Below are positions 27,299 through 34,673 of a DNA stretch of 64,000 nt, in pieces; position 1 is the stretch's first letter, and each line of letters starts with the position of its first letter. The notes beneath the pieces are model-generated. The model was not told where the DNA came from. It made no database searches and saw nothing but the letters and a program-made list of their open reading frames with translations. Origin of the DNA: Rhodobacteraceae bacterium HLUCCO18 (GTDB lineage: Bacteria; Pseudomonadota; Alphaproteobacteria; Rhodobacterales; Rhodobacteraceae); NCBI GenBank assembly GCA_001314805.1, contig LJSY01000006.1, positions 1 to 64,000 of the forward strand, given 5' to 3'. The position numbers and the translations under genes were made by a program.

Positions 27299-28770
27299 AT
27301 GAGATACGTGCCCGTGCACTACGTATTTGTCTCGGCAATTGGATTGATGTGCATGGGAGGCGCGGCCATGGCCTGCCCCGACCCGTCGCTCAGCAGTGGC
27401 AGTATCCCGGTTTCGGCATCGGACCAGGTTCAGAGTTTGAGGTCATGGCAGGCGGCCAACACACGCTCGAGTCCTGCGGCCTCGCGGCGCTGGGCACCGG
27501 TCAGTTCCGCTCGGCCCCGGATTTCAGTCTGGATGTGTCCGGCATGCAGGGGCATGAGCTGGATCTGTTCGTCGAGAGCGCGTGTGATCCGGCCATGCTG
27601 ATCAATACGGCAGACGGGCAATGGCTTTTCAATGACGACGCCGAGGGGCTCAACCCCGGTCTGGTGATCTCCGATCCCACGGCGCTGGAGGGGCGGATCG
27701 ACGTCTGGGTCGGCACCTTTTCCGGTGGCGAATGTGCCGCGACTTTCTCAGTGGCGAGCCGCGTGATCGGCGCCGCGCCTGCTCCGGTGCCTGCGCCTGC
27801 GCCTGCGCCGGCGCCTGCACCCGTCCCGGCTGCGCCGGCACCGGCACCTTCGCCGGCACCCGTGCCGCAACCGGCTCCGGCGGGCAACTGCCCCAATCCG
27901 ACGATCGGTGGCCCGCCGATCTCGCTTGCGTCAAGCCAGCTCTTGCAGCGGCAGGGATACACTCTCACCGCGATGGGCAGCACGACGAATGTCGGATCCT
28001 GTCCCGGCATCTTCGGGGGTGGCACGGCCACCTCCACGCCGCAGACCAGCCTTTTCCTGAGCGGGATGGAGGGCTATGACCTCGTGCTCGAGGTGCAGGC
28101 CCAGTGCGACACGACGCTTCTGGCCCACGGGTCGGACGCGATGTGGTATTTCGACGACGATAGTGCCGGCAACCTTCAGCCCCGCCTGACGGTGCCCTCG
28201 GCGGCGATGAACGGACGTCTCGATCTCTGGGTCGGGACGTTCGGCGGGGACAGCTGTCCCGCGACGCTTTACCTGCAGGCGGTGCCCGCGGCGGCGCAGG
28301 CCCCCCAGCCGATCCCCCAGCCGATCCCGCAACCCGTGCCACAACCGGCACCGGTCGTCGGCTGCCCGAACCCGGAACTTCAGGGAATGGTGATCAGCAC
28401 GACGGGGCAGGACCTTTTTGGTCCCGACACCTTCCAGACCACGGCAATGGGCGGCTCCGATATCGGCTCCTGCGGTTTGCCGGGGACGGGCTTCGCCTCG
28501 GCTGCGCCGAACTTTACCATGTATCTGAGCGGCATGGAGAGCTACGGCCGTCTGGAGATCGAGGTGAATTCCAGCTGCGACACCACGTTGCTGGTGCGCG
28601 ATGCCTATGGTCAGTGGCATTTCGACGATGACACCGGCGGGAACTGGACGCCCGAGCTGAACCTGCGCAACATGGCCGCGCTGAACGGTCGGATCGACGT
28701 CTGGGTCGGCACCTTCGGAAATGACAGCTGCCCGGCGAGCGTCGAGTTCGAGACCTGGAGCAGCCCGTAG
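27299..28770 (+). CDS. Secreted protein with three Cys/Asp modules; frameshift after the signal peptide
   Basis: A Sec signal peptide, MRYVPVHYVFVSAIGLMCMG, starts at 27299 and leads into CPDPSLSSGSIPVSASDQV. The rest of the protein continues in another frame from about 27428 to the TAG at 28768. It holds three modules of about 130 residues (27374-27763, 27889-28281, 28363-28758) joined by Ala/Pro and Pro/Gln linkers. Each module has LSGM, CDTTLL-type, WHFDDD and NGRIDVWVGTF motifs plus paired cysteines. The signal and first-module start lie one frame away from the body, so this is a frameshifted gene or a sequence error. The second frame alone lacks a credible start. Possibly an extracellular binding protein; function unknown. 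Confidence 0.75.
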
Positions 28771-28792
28771 GCCGCGCCTTGCGGTGTTGACG

Positions 28793-28820
28793 ACGGCCCG
28801 CCCGAAAGGCGGGCCGTTTT
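28793..28820. terminator. Bidirectional terminator between convergent genes
   Basis: ACGGCCCGCC (28793-28802) pairs with GGCGGGCCGT (28808-28817) around a CGAAA loop, followed by T residues on the plus strand. It lies between the module protein and the sugar dehydrogenase, which converge here. Confidence 0.88.
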
Positions 28821-30037
28821 CAGTTGCGCATGAGCGTGTAGAGACCGCCATTGGACGCGTCGGTCACGAAGAGCACCGCGCCATTGCTGTCGACCGCCAC
28901 GTCGCGCACGCGTCCGATCCCGCGCGCCAGCCGTTCTTCCGCCACGACGCGTCCGTCCTCCAGCGACAGGCGCACGATGGCCTGCGCCTGAAGTCCCGCG
29001 ATCAGAAGGTCGCCCGACCATTCGGGAAACATCTCGTCGCCCACCGGCATGGCGTAGAACACCATCCCGCCCGGCGCGATCACCGGGTCCCAGTAATAGA
29101 CCGGCTCGACGAAGTCGGGGGCATGGGCGGCCCGGCCATCGCCGATCTCGCTGCCATTGTAGTTGATGCCGTAGCTGACCAGCGGCCAGCCGTAATTCGC
29201 GCCGGGTTCGATCAAGTTCAGCTCATCCCCGCCGGCGGGCCCGTGTTCCACCGTCCAGAGCGCGCCTGAGACGGGCGCGAGGGCCGCGCCCTGAATGTTG
29301 CGCTGGCCTAGCGTGACGCGCTCGGGTGCTGCATCCGTATCGCCGAGAAAAGGGTTTTCCGGGGCAGGCGCACCATCGGCGGTCACGCGCACGACGGCGC
29401 CATAGGTGGTCGAGGCATCCTGCGCCAACTCGCGCAGGCCGGGCGTGCCGCCGCGTTCGCCGGTCGTGATCCAGACGGTGCCGTCGGCGGCGGGAACCAC
29501 GCGGCTTCCGAAATGGATCGGCACGCGGGAGGCGGGGGTCTGCTCGAAGATCTCGACCACGTCGGTCAGGCGCGCATGGTCCTGCGACAGGGTCGCCCGG
29601 ACCGCAGCCGTGGCCGCGCGCATCAATCCCAGCGGCTTGGAGAAACTGAGGTAGAGTTGACGCGACTCGGCGAAATCGGGAGCGAGGGCGACATCGAGCA
29701 GCCCGCCCTGCGCCGTATCGAACACGTCCGGCACCCCGGCGATCGGTGCCGAGACCGTGCCATCGCGCGAGATGTGGCGCAGACGGCCGGGACGTTCGGT
29801 GACGAGATACCCGGCGCCGTCGGGCAGGACAGCAACGGCCCAGGGATGTTCCAGCCCGCCGGCGATGAGGCGCGGGTCGGCCACGAAGGACGAGATCCGC
29901 TCGGGCGCCTCGGTCTGTTCGGGGAAGGCGGGGGTGATATCCGGACGATTGGGCGGACCGTCGGCGACGGGCTGCGCCAGGGCGGTGAGCGGCAGCAGCA
30001 GCGCGATGGCGGCGATCAGGGGCGACGGGTGGGGCAT
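28820..30037 (-). CDS. PQQ-dependent aldose sugar dehydrogenase (soluble GDH/YliI family)
   Basis: A 405-residue periplasmic beta-propeller enzyme of the soluble glucose/sorbosone dehydrogenase family. It is expected to oxidise aldoses with PQQ as cofactor. A signal peptide (MPHPSPLIAAIALLLPLTALAQ) is followed by GLEHPWAVAVLPDG and the catalytic-His region HFGSRVVPAADGTVW. Calcium/PQQ loop elements are seen at GQRNIQGAALAP, EHGPAGGDELNL and GANYGWP. ATG 30037 has GAGGAC upstream. No PQQ biosynthesis genes lie in the window. Confidence 0.88.
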   Translation of the reverse strand: MPHPSPLIAAIALLLPLTALAQPVADGPPNRPDITPAFPEQTEAPERISSFVADPRLIAGGLEHPWAVAVLPDGAGYLVTERPGRLRHISRDGTVSAPIAGVPDVFDTAQGGLLDVALAPDFAESRQLYLSFSKPLGLMRAATAAVRATLSQDHARLTDVVEIFEQTPASRVPIHFGSRVVPAADGTVWITTGERGGTPGLRELAQDASTTYGAVVRVTADGAPAPENPFLGDTDAAPERVTLGQRNIQGAALAPVSGALWTVEHGPAGGDELNLIEPGANYGWPLVSYGINYNGSEIGDGRAAHAPDFVEPVYYWDPVIAPGGMVFYAMPVGDEMFPEWSGDLLIAGLQAQAIVRLSLEDGRVVAEERLARGIGRVRDVAVDSNGAVLFVTDASNGGLYTLMRN

Positions 30038-30131
30038 GGCGTCCTCGCGGTTGGTCTTGTCCGGAAAAGACATAGGCCGCATCCCGGCAAGGGATACGGC
30101 CTACCTGTTCGCAGTTGCGTGAGCGCGGGGC

Positions 30132-30773
30132 TCAGTCCTTGTCGCTGTCCTCGGCCGTGTTCTCTTCGGTCGCGGAGGACTCTTCGCCGGCCGGCCCCTC
30201 TTCGAACTCGTCGAGCTGTGCCGCGCCGATATCGTCGAACAGTTCCGCGATCTCGAATTCCGCGGCGGCCTCTTCCTCGGCGGCAAGCTCCTGGATCGAC
30301 TTGCCGGAGGCCTGCAACTCGGCCTCGTCGTTCGAGCGGGCCACGTTCAGGACGATGTCCACGTCGACCTCGGGATGCAGGTTCACATGCACGGTGTGCA
30401 GGCCCAGCTCCTTGATCGGACGCGACAGCACGATCTGCTTGCGGTCGAGGCTGAAGCCGGCCTCGGTGGCGGCATCGGCCGCGTCACGGGTGGTGACGGA
30501 GCCATAGAGCGCACCGGCATCCGAAGCGGAGCGGATGATGACGAACTGCTGCCCGTCGAGCTTGGCGGCGAGTGCGTCGGCCTCTTTCTTGGTTTCGAGG
30601 TTGCGGGCTTCGAGCTGCGCCTTGCGCTCCTCGAAGGCCTTGATGTTGACCTCGTTGGCGCGCAGGGCCTTTTTCTGCGGCAGAAGGAAGTTGCGGGCGT
30701 AGCCGTCCTTGACGGTCACGACCTCTCCCATCTGGCCGAGCTTGGCCACGCGTTCCAGAAGGATGACGTCCAT
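30132..30773 (-). CDS. rplI: 50S ribosomal protein L9
   Basis: L9 binds 23S rRNA near the L1 stalk. The N-terminal domain [19 protein letters not shown] with [12 protein letters not shown] is canonical, followed by the long connecting helix and C-terminal domain. At 213 residues it is about 60 longer than usual: from about residue 155 a strongly acidic, Glu/Ala-rich tail extends to the end (...[11 protein letters not shown]). It is the last gene of the rpsF-rpsR-rplI operon. Confidence 0.95.
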   Translation of the reverse strand: MDVILLERVAKLGQMGEVVTVKDGYARNFLLPQKKALRANEVNIKAFEERKAQLEARNLETKKEADALAAKLDGQQFVIIRSASDAGALYGSVTTRDAADAATEAGFSLDRKQIVLSRPIKELGLHTVHVNLHPEVDVDIVLNVARSNDEAELQASGKSIQELAAEEEAAAEFEIAELFDDIGAAQLDEFEEGPAGEESSATEENTAEDSDKD

Positions 30774-30785
30774 GGGTCTGTCTCC

Positions 30786-31013
30786 TTACTTCACGCTGTA
30801 GGGCAGGAGCGCGAGGAACCGCGCGCGCTTGATCGCCTGGGCGAGCTTGCGCTGGTTCTTGGCGCCGACGGCGGTGATGCGTGAGGGCACGATCTTGCCG
30901 CGCTCGGAAATGTAACGCTGCAGAAGACGCGTGTCCTTGTAGTCGATCTTGGGCGCGTTGTCGCCCTCGAACGGATCGGTCTTGCGGCGGCGGAAAAACG
31001 GTTTGGTTGCCAT
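30786..31013 (-). CDS. rpsR: 30S ribosomal protein S18
   Basis: A 75-residue S18 that pairs with S6 on the small-subunit platform. It starts [15 protein letters not shown]. The core [28 protein letters not shown] and the basic [19 protein letters not shown] end are complete. It sits 12 bp upstream of rplI and 16 bp downstream of rpsF on the minus strand. Confidence 0.97.
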   Translation of the reverse strand: MATKPFFRRRKTDPFEGDNAPKIDYKDTRLLQRYISERGKIVPSRITAVGAKNQRKLAQAIKRARFLALLPYSVK

Positions 31014-31029
31014 TGTCCTCATCCTCTCC

Positions 31030-31395
31030 TTAACGGCGCTCGCGGCGTTCGCCGCGGTCGCGATCGCGGTCGTCGCGCTTCTGCATCTGCGCCGATGGGC
31101 CCTCTTCGTGACCGTCGACCTTGACGGTCAGCACGCGCATCACGTCGTCATGCAGGCGCATGAGGCGCTCCATCTCCTGCACGGCGTCCGACGGGGCGTC
31201 GGTGCGCATGTAGGCGTAATGGCCCTTGCGGTTCTTGTTGATCTTGTAGGCCATCGTCTTGACGCCCCAGTATTCGGAGCCGACGACGTTGCCACCATTG
31301 TCGCTGAGGATCGTGCCGAAGTGCTCGATCAGCCCCTCGGCCTGCGTGTTGGACAGGTCTTGGCGCGCAATGAAAACATGCTCGTAGAGCGGCAT
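31030..31395 (-). CDS. rpsF: 30S ribosomal protein S6
   Basis: A 121-residue S6. [20 protein letters not shown] and the [19 protein letters not shown] core are canonical, and the C terminus is a charged Arg/Asp-rich tail ([15 protein letters not shown]). TGGAGATGAC precedes the ATG at 31395. It is the first gene of the ribosomal operon, with a clear promoter 111 bp upstream of the ATG. Confidence 0.97.
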   Translation of the reverse strand: MPLYEHVFIARQDLSNTQAEGLIEHFGTILSDNGGNVVGSEYWGVKTMAYKINKNRKGHYAYMRTDAPSDAVQEMERLMRLHDDVMRVLTVKVDGHEEGPSAQMQKRDDRDRDRGERRERR

Positions 31396-31429
31396 GTCAT
31401 CTCCAGTTCTGTTACGGGCGCGTTTCAAA

Positions 31430-31461
31430 GGCCGGGTGCGTGATGTCTCCGCCTCCCGGCC
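31430..31461 (-). promoter_or_regulatory. Hairpin in the rpsF leader (possible S6:S18 autoregulatory site)
   Basis: Within the transcribed leader, 35 nt before rpsF, GGCCGGG and CCCGGCC form a perfect 7-bp stem around an 18-nt loop. S6-S18 operons in many bacteria are autoregulated by leader RNA bound by the S6:S18 complex. Whether this hairpin has the needed bulge and loop bases was not established. Confidence 0.4.
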
Positions 31462-31505
31462 ACGAGGGAGCACGCCGATCAAGGTGTCACGGCGGAGACC
31501 CACGG

Positions 31506-31534
31506 CCTATACGCGGCGCGCATCCCGCTGGCAA
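31506..31534 (-). promoter_or_regulatory. Sigma-70 promoter of rpsF-rpsR-rplI
   Basis: On the minus strand TTGCCA (31529-31534) and TATAGG (31506-31511) are separated by exactly 17 bp. It is a strong housekeeping match placed correctly for the ribosomal operon. Confidence 0.7.
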
Positions 31535-31577
31535 GCCCCGGCGGCACGGGAGGATGTGGCGAAAATCTGGCCGTTTG

Positions 31578-31610
31578 CCACAATTTTGCCGCAATTAGGC
31601 AGAAATGTGG
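31578..31610. promoter_or_regulatory. Operator-like inverted repeat upstream of the pilin-like genes
   Basis: CCACAATTTTGCC (31578-31590) and GGCAGAAATGTGG (31598-31610) form a dyad matching at 11 of 13 positions across a 7-bp AT-rich spacer. It lies in an AT-rich island 62 bp before the first pilin-like ATG and could be a repressor or activator site. The protein that binds it is unknown. Confidence 0.45.
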
Positions 31611-31671
31611 TGAATGTTAGGCCGATATTTCCGGTCATGCCTTATCGCTGCCTTGTTTGGAAGTTGTTTCG

Positions 31672-31893
31672 ATGTCGATTTCTGATTTCCTGAGCGCCGA
31701 AGATGGCGTTGCCACCATTGATTGGGTTGTGCTGCTGGCGGCTCTGACCGGTGTCGGCCTTTGGATGACGCAATTTCTTGGCGGTCACGCGCTGCGCGAT
31801 CACTCGAACGCCGTGCGCGGAGAACTGCAGGACCCGCATTTCGAGACCGGCTGGTTCGACTATGTCGCGGTGTCTTTGCCGTCCACGCAGTAG
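31672..31893 (+). CDS. Flp/type IVb pilin-like small protein
   Basis: A 73-residue protein. After a short polar leader (MSISDFLSAEDG) comes VATIDWVVLLAALTGVGLW. This fits a type IVb prepilin site, with cleavage after Gly, an acidic residue at +5, an aromatic at +6 (I-D-W in place of I-E-Y) and then a hydrophobic helix. The tail, DHSNAVRGELQDPHFETGW, is shared with the next gene, so the two are paralogues. No tad/cpa assembly genes lie in the window. Function is inferred from pattern only. Confidence 0.65.
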   Translation: MSISDFLSAEDGVATIDWVVLLAALTGVGLWMTQFLGGHALRDHSNAVRGELQDPHFETGWFDYVAVSLPSTQ

Positions 31894-32031
31894 GTCCCGC
31901 GCCACCATGGTCACGCCGAGACCGCAACCACGCCTCAATTAGACCACGCTCGTTACGGATCATCGCTCCCGAAAAGCTGTTCCTTTCGCCGTTCGAGTCG
32001 CGCGAAGGGAGCGTCAGAGGAGTTTGGTGGC

Positions 32032-32970
32032 GTGGATCCCTTCAACGTCAGAACTGTAAAAAAGGCCGTGATCGATGCCGAGGACGGTGTCGCGACCATC
32101 GACTGGATCGTGCTTCTGGCGGCGCTCACGGGCCTTGGCGTCGCGCTCGTCGACGTGACCTCCAACCCGCTGGGCGATCATGCGCAGAACGTGCGCGGAG
32201 AGCTTCAGGACAACATCTTCGATACGTCCTGGACCGAGCACATCCCCGTGGGTCCCTCGGGCGAGGGCATGCCGGACCTGTTGCAGTCCTCGGGCACGAC
32301 AAGCGGCACGACCGACGGCGGCACGACCGATACCGACACGACCGACAGCGACACGACCGATCACGACACGAGCGACAACGACACGACCGACAGCGACACG
32401 AGCGACAGCGACACGACCGATAGCGACACAACTGATCCTGATCAGGACCCAACCCCCGATCCGGATCCGACATCTGATCCGGATTCCGATCAGAACGGCG
32501 GCGGCGGAACCAGCGGACCCATCGTCCCGGCGAGCAATGTCGAGGGCTGCCCCGACAGCAGTTCCTACATCGCCAATCCGGTGGCAAGGACGGGCGACCA
32601 GCTCGTCGACAACCGCATTCGTGTCAGCGACATGACAGTCGGCGGCGCCACGACGAACCTCGTCAACTGCCCGGGCATCACTGGCATCGGCCATTTCTAT
32701 GCCAATCCGACTTACACGCTGGACCTGTCCGGCATGTCGGACGATTTCTGGCGCTTCCAGGTGCACACGAACAGCTCTTGCGATACCGGGATCGTCGTGC
32801 AGGACGCGGCCGGAAACATCCATTTCGACGACGACAGCGGCAAGAACTTCAATGCGCGGGTGCGTCTGTTCGACATGGCCGACCTGAACGGTCGGATCAA
32901 CATCTGGGTCGGTACCTACTGGGGCGACACCTGTGACGATGTGAATCTGATCATCCGCCTTTCGGACTGA
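32032..32970 (+). CDS. Pilin-like N terminus fused to Asp/Thr stalk and Cys/Asp module
   Basis: A 312-residue product starting at GTG 32032, with AGAGGAG 8 bp upstream. Residues 1-70 match the preceding gene: AEDGVATIDWIVLLAALTG, then VRGELQD...DTSW, with the same type IVb prepilin-like site. Residues 88-158 are a DT/DS/DP-repeat stalk. Residues 173-312 are one Cys/Asp module with LSGM, SSCDTGIVV, IHFDDDSG and LNGRINIWVGT, the same module found three times in the gene at 27299-28770. It may be a tip-like minor pilin or pseudopilin carrying a binding module. This is inference. Confidence 0.75.
   Translation: MDPFNVRTVKKAVIDAEDGVATIDWIVLLAALTGLGVALVDVTSNPLGDHAQNVRGELQDNIFDTSWTEHIPVGPSGEGMPDLLQSSGTTSGTTDGGTTDTDTTDSDTTDHDTSDNDTTDSDTSDSDTTDSDTTDPDQDPTPDPDPTSDPDSDQNGGGGTSGPIVPASNVEGCPDSSSYIANPVARTGDQLVDNRIRVSDMTVGGATTNLVNCPGITGIGHFYANPTYTLDLSGMSDDFWRFQVHTNSSCDTGIVVQDAAGNIHFDDDSGKNFNARVRLFDMADLNGRINIWVGTYWGDTCDDVNLIIRLSD
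32293..32505 (+). repeat. Asp/Thr-rich stalk repeat (coding)
   Basis: Tandem ACGACCGACAGCGAC-like units encode TTDSDTTD-type repeats, changing to DPDPT/PDSD near the end. The low-complexity acidic sequence resembles SD-repeat stalks of surface adhesins. Copy number is likely variable through slippage. Confidence 0.85.
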
Positions 32971-32974
32971 CCCC

Positions 32975-33032
32975 AGGCCCCCAACGCGCCGAAGCGCCGC
33001 CCTCGCGGCGCTCTTCGGCGCGTTGGGGGCCT
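32975..33032. terminator. Very long hairpin after the pilin-like gene
   Basis: AGGCCCCCAACGCGCCGAA with GCGCCGC (32975-33000) pairs with GCGGCGC and TTCGGCGCGTTGGGGGCCT (33005-33032) with only a short bulge. It starts 4 bp after the pilin-like stop and precedes fabD. There is no T-run, so it may end transcription inefficiently or protect the 3' end from degradation. Confidence 0.65.
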
Positions 33033-33103
33033 TGGTGATTGCGCGCGCGCCGAGGCTCGGCTAGGTGCCGGGGCCGAGGCGATCGCGATCGAGGGAGCTC
33101 CAG

Positions 33104-34045
33104 ATGACGCTTGCATTCGTTTTCCCCGGGCAGGGTGCGCAGACGATCGGCATGGGTCGCGACCTGGCCGAGGCCTACCCGCAGGCGCGTGCCGTGTTCG
33201 ACGAGGTCGACGAGGCGCTGAGCGAAAAGCTCTCGCTTCTGATCTGGGAGGGCGAGATCGAGCGGCTGACGCTCACGCGGAACGCGCAGCCGGCCCTGAT
33301 GGCCACGTCCATGGCGGCGATGGCCGCGCTAAAGGCCGAAGGTGTGGATGTGACGGCGGCGGCCTACGTGGCCGGCCATTCGCTGGGAGAGTACTCGGCG
33401 CTCTGTGCGGCGGGCGCGCTGGATCTGGCGGACACCGCGCGTCTCCTGCGGGTGCGGGGCGACGCGATGCAGGCCGCCGTGCCGCAGGGTGAAGGCGCGA
33501 TGGCCGCGATCCTCGGTCTCGATGTCGATACCGTCTCCCGCGTGGCGGCCGAGGCGGCCGGGGACGAGGTCTGTGCCGCGGCCAATGACAACGATCCCGC
33601 GCAGGTGGTCGTGTCGGGCCACCGCGACGCGGTCACGCGCGCCATCGAGATCGCCAAGGAACGTGGCGCCAAGCGCGCGGTGCTGTTGCCGGTTTCCGCC
33701 CCGTTTCACTGTTCCCTTATGCAGCCGGCGGCCGACGCCATGGCCGAAGCGCTCAGCCATGCGGACATCAAGGCGCCTTTCGTTCCGCTGGTCGGCAACG
33801 TGACCGCGCGCTCCGAAAGCGCGCCGGCCGCGATTCGCGAGCAGCTTGTGGCGCAGGTGACCGGCCGGGTTCGCTGGCGCGAGAGCGTTATCTGGATGGC
33901 CCAAGACGGCGTGACCGAGATCTGGGAGATCGGCGCGGGCAAGGCGCTGTCGGGCATGGTCCGGCGCATCGACAAGTCGCTGGAGACGCGGGCCGTGGGC
34001 GGCCCCGAGGACGTCTTGGCGGCCACCGCGGCGCTGCGGGGCTGA
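33104..34045 (+). CDS. fabD: Malonyl-CoA:ACP transacylase
   Basis: FabD transfers malonyl from CoA to acyl carrier protein to feed fatty-acid elongation (313 aa). The oxyanion motif FVFPGQGAQTIGMG is at residues 5-18. The nucleophile Ser93 is in VAGHSLGEYSALCAAG, and the catalytic His is in VSAPFHCSLM. The start MTLAFVFPGQG at 33104 is canonical. It opens a synthesis cluster with fabG, acpP and fabF, interrupted by one unrelated membrane-protein gene. Confidence 0.96.
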   Translation: MTLAFVFPGQGAQTIGMGRDLAEAYPQARAVFDEVDEALSEKLSLLIWEGEIERLTLTRNAQPALMATSMAAMAALKAEGVDVTAAAYVAGHSLGEYSALCAAGALDLADTARLLRVRGDAMQAAVPQGEGAMAAILGLDVDTVSRVAAEAAGDEVCAAANDNDPAQVVVSGHRDAVTRAIEIAKERGAKRAVLLPVSAPFHCSLMQPAADAMAEALSHADIKAPFVPLVGNVTARSESAPAAIREQLVAQVTGRVRWRESVIWMAQDGVTEIWEIGAGKALSGMVRRIDKSLETRAVGGPEDVLAATAALRG

Positions 34046-34051
34046 CCGGCG

Positions 34052-34627
34052 ATGCGTGGGCTGTTCATCTGGCTCGGTGCGGCCGTTGTCGTGGTCGGCG
34101 CGACCGTGGGCCTTTTGTGGTGGACGACGGCGACGTCGGCGCAGTTCCAGGTGGAGGGCGACCGGTTGAGCGTGTCGGGGCAGCTGACGCTGGCCTCCAC
34201 CGAGCGGCTCGACAGGCTGCTCGAGGAGCATGAGGGTCTTGCCACCTTCGTGCTGGGCGACGTCGCGGCCGCGAGCGACGCGACCTCGCTCTTGCAGAAA
34301 GGCGCGGTTGTGCGCGGCGCCGGGCTTGCGACCGAGGTGGCCGACGGCGTGACGCTGACGGGCGATGCCGTCTACCTTTTCCTTGCGGGCACGCAACGGC
34401 GCCTTGGCGATGGCGCGAGGCTGGTCGTGACCGACTGGCAGACGCGGGTCGGGCCTGCCTCAGCCCTGCCGCGGGAGCATCCGGCGCATGAGGAACGGCG
34501 CGATTACATGCGCCGAATGCTGGGGTCGGAGGATTTCTACTGGTACATGCTGGAGGCCGGCGAGGGGACCGGGCGGCCGGTGACGGAGGCTGACCTGGCC
34601 GGGTTCGGGATCCTGACGGCGGAATGA
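34052..34627 (+). CDS. Membrane-anchored protein of unknown function, inserted between fabD and fabG
   Basis: A 191-residue protein with one N-terminal transmembrane helix (MRGLFIWLGAAVVVVGATVGLLWW). The periplasmic domain, with SVSGQLTLASTERLDRLLEEHE and DAVYLFLAGTQRRLGDGARLVVTDW, weakly recalls periplasmic ClpP/crotonase-fold proteins, although no catalytic Ser is evident. It starts 6 bp after fabD and is probably co-transcribed. Its link to lipid synthesis is unknown. Confidence 0.65.
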   Translation: MRGLFIWLGAAVVVVGATVGLLWWTTATSAQFQVEGDRLSVSGQLTLASTERLDRLLEEHEGLATFVLGDVAAASDATSLLQKGAVVRGAGLATEVADGVTLTGDAVYLFLAGTQRRLGDGARLVVTDWQTRVGPASALPREHPAHEERRDYMRRMLGSEDFYWYMLEAGEGTGRPVTEADLAGFGILTAE

Positions 34628-34673
34628 CGGTGCGCAAAGGCGCAGAGACAGTTTGAAGGACGGAGACGCAGCG

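Noticed and set aside
27405-27445. Programmed -1 frameshift in the three-module protein
   Set aside because: No slippery heptamer or following pseudoknot is evident at the shift. A base loss or sequence error is more likely.
32293-32450. CRISPR-like array
   Set aside because: The repeat is continuous, in frame, without spacers, and encodes an acidic stalk. There are no cas genes in the window.
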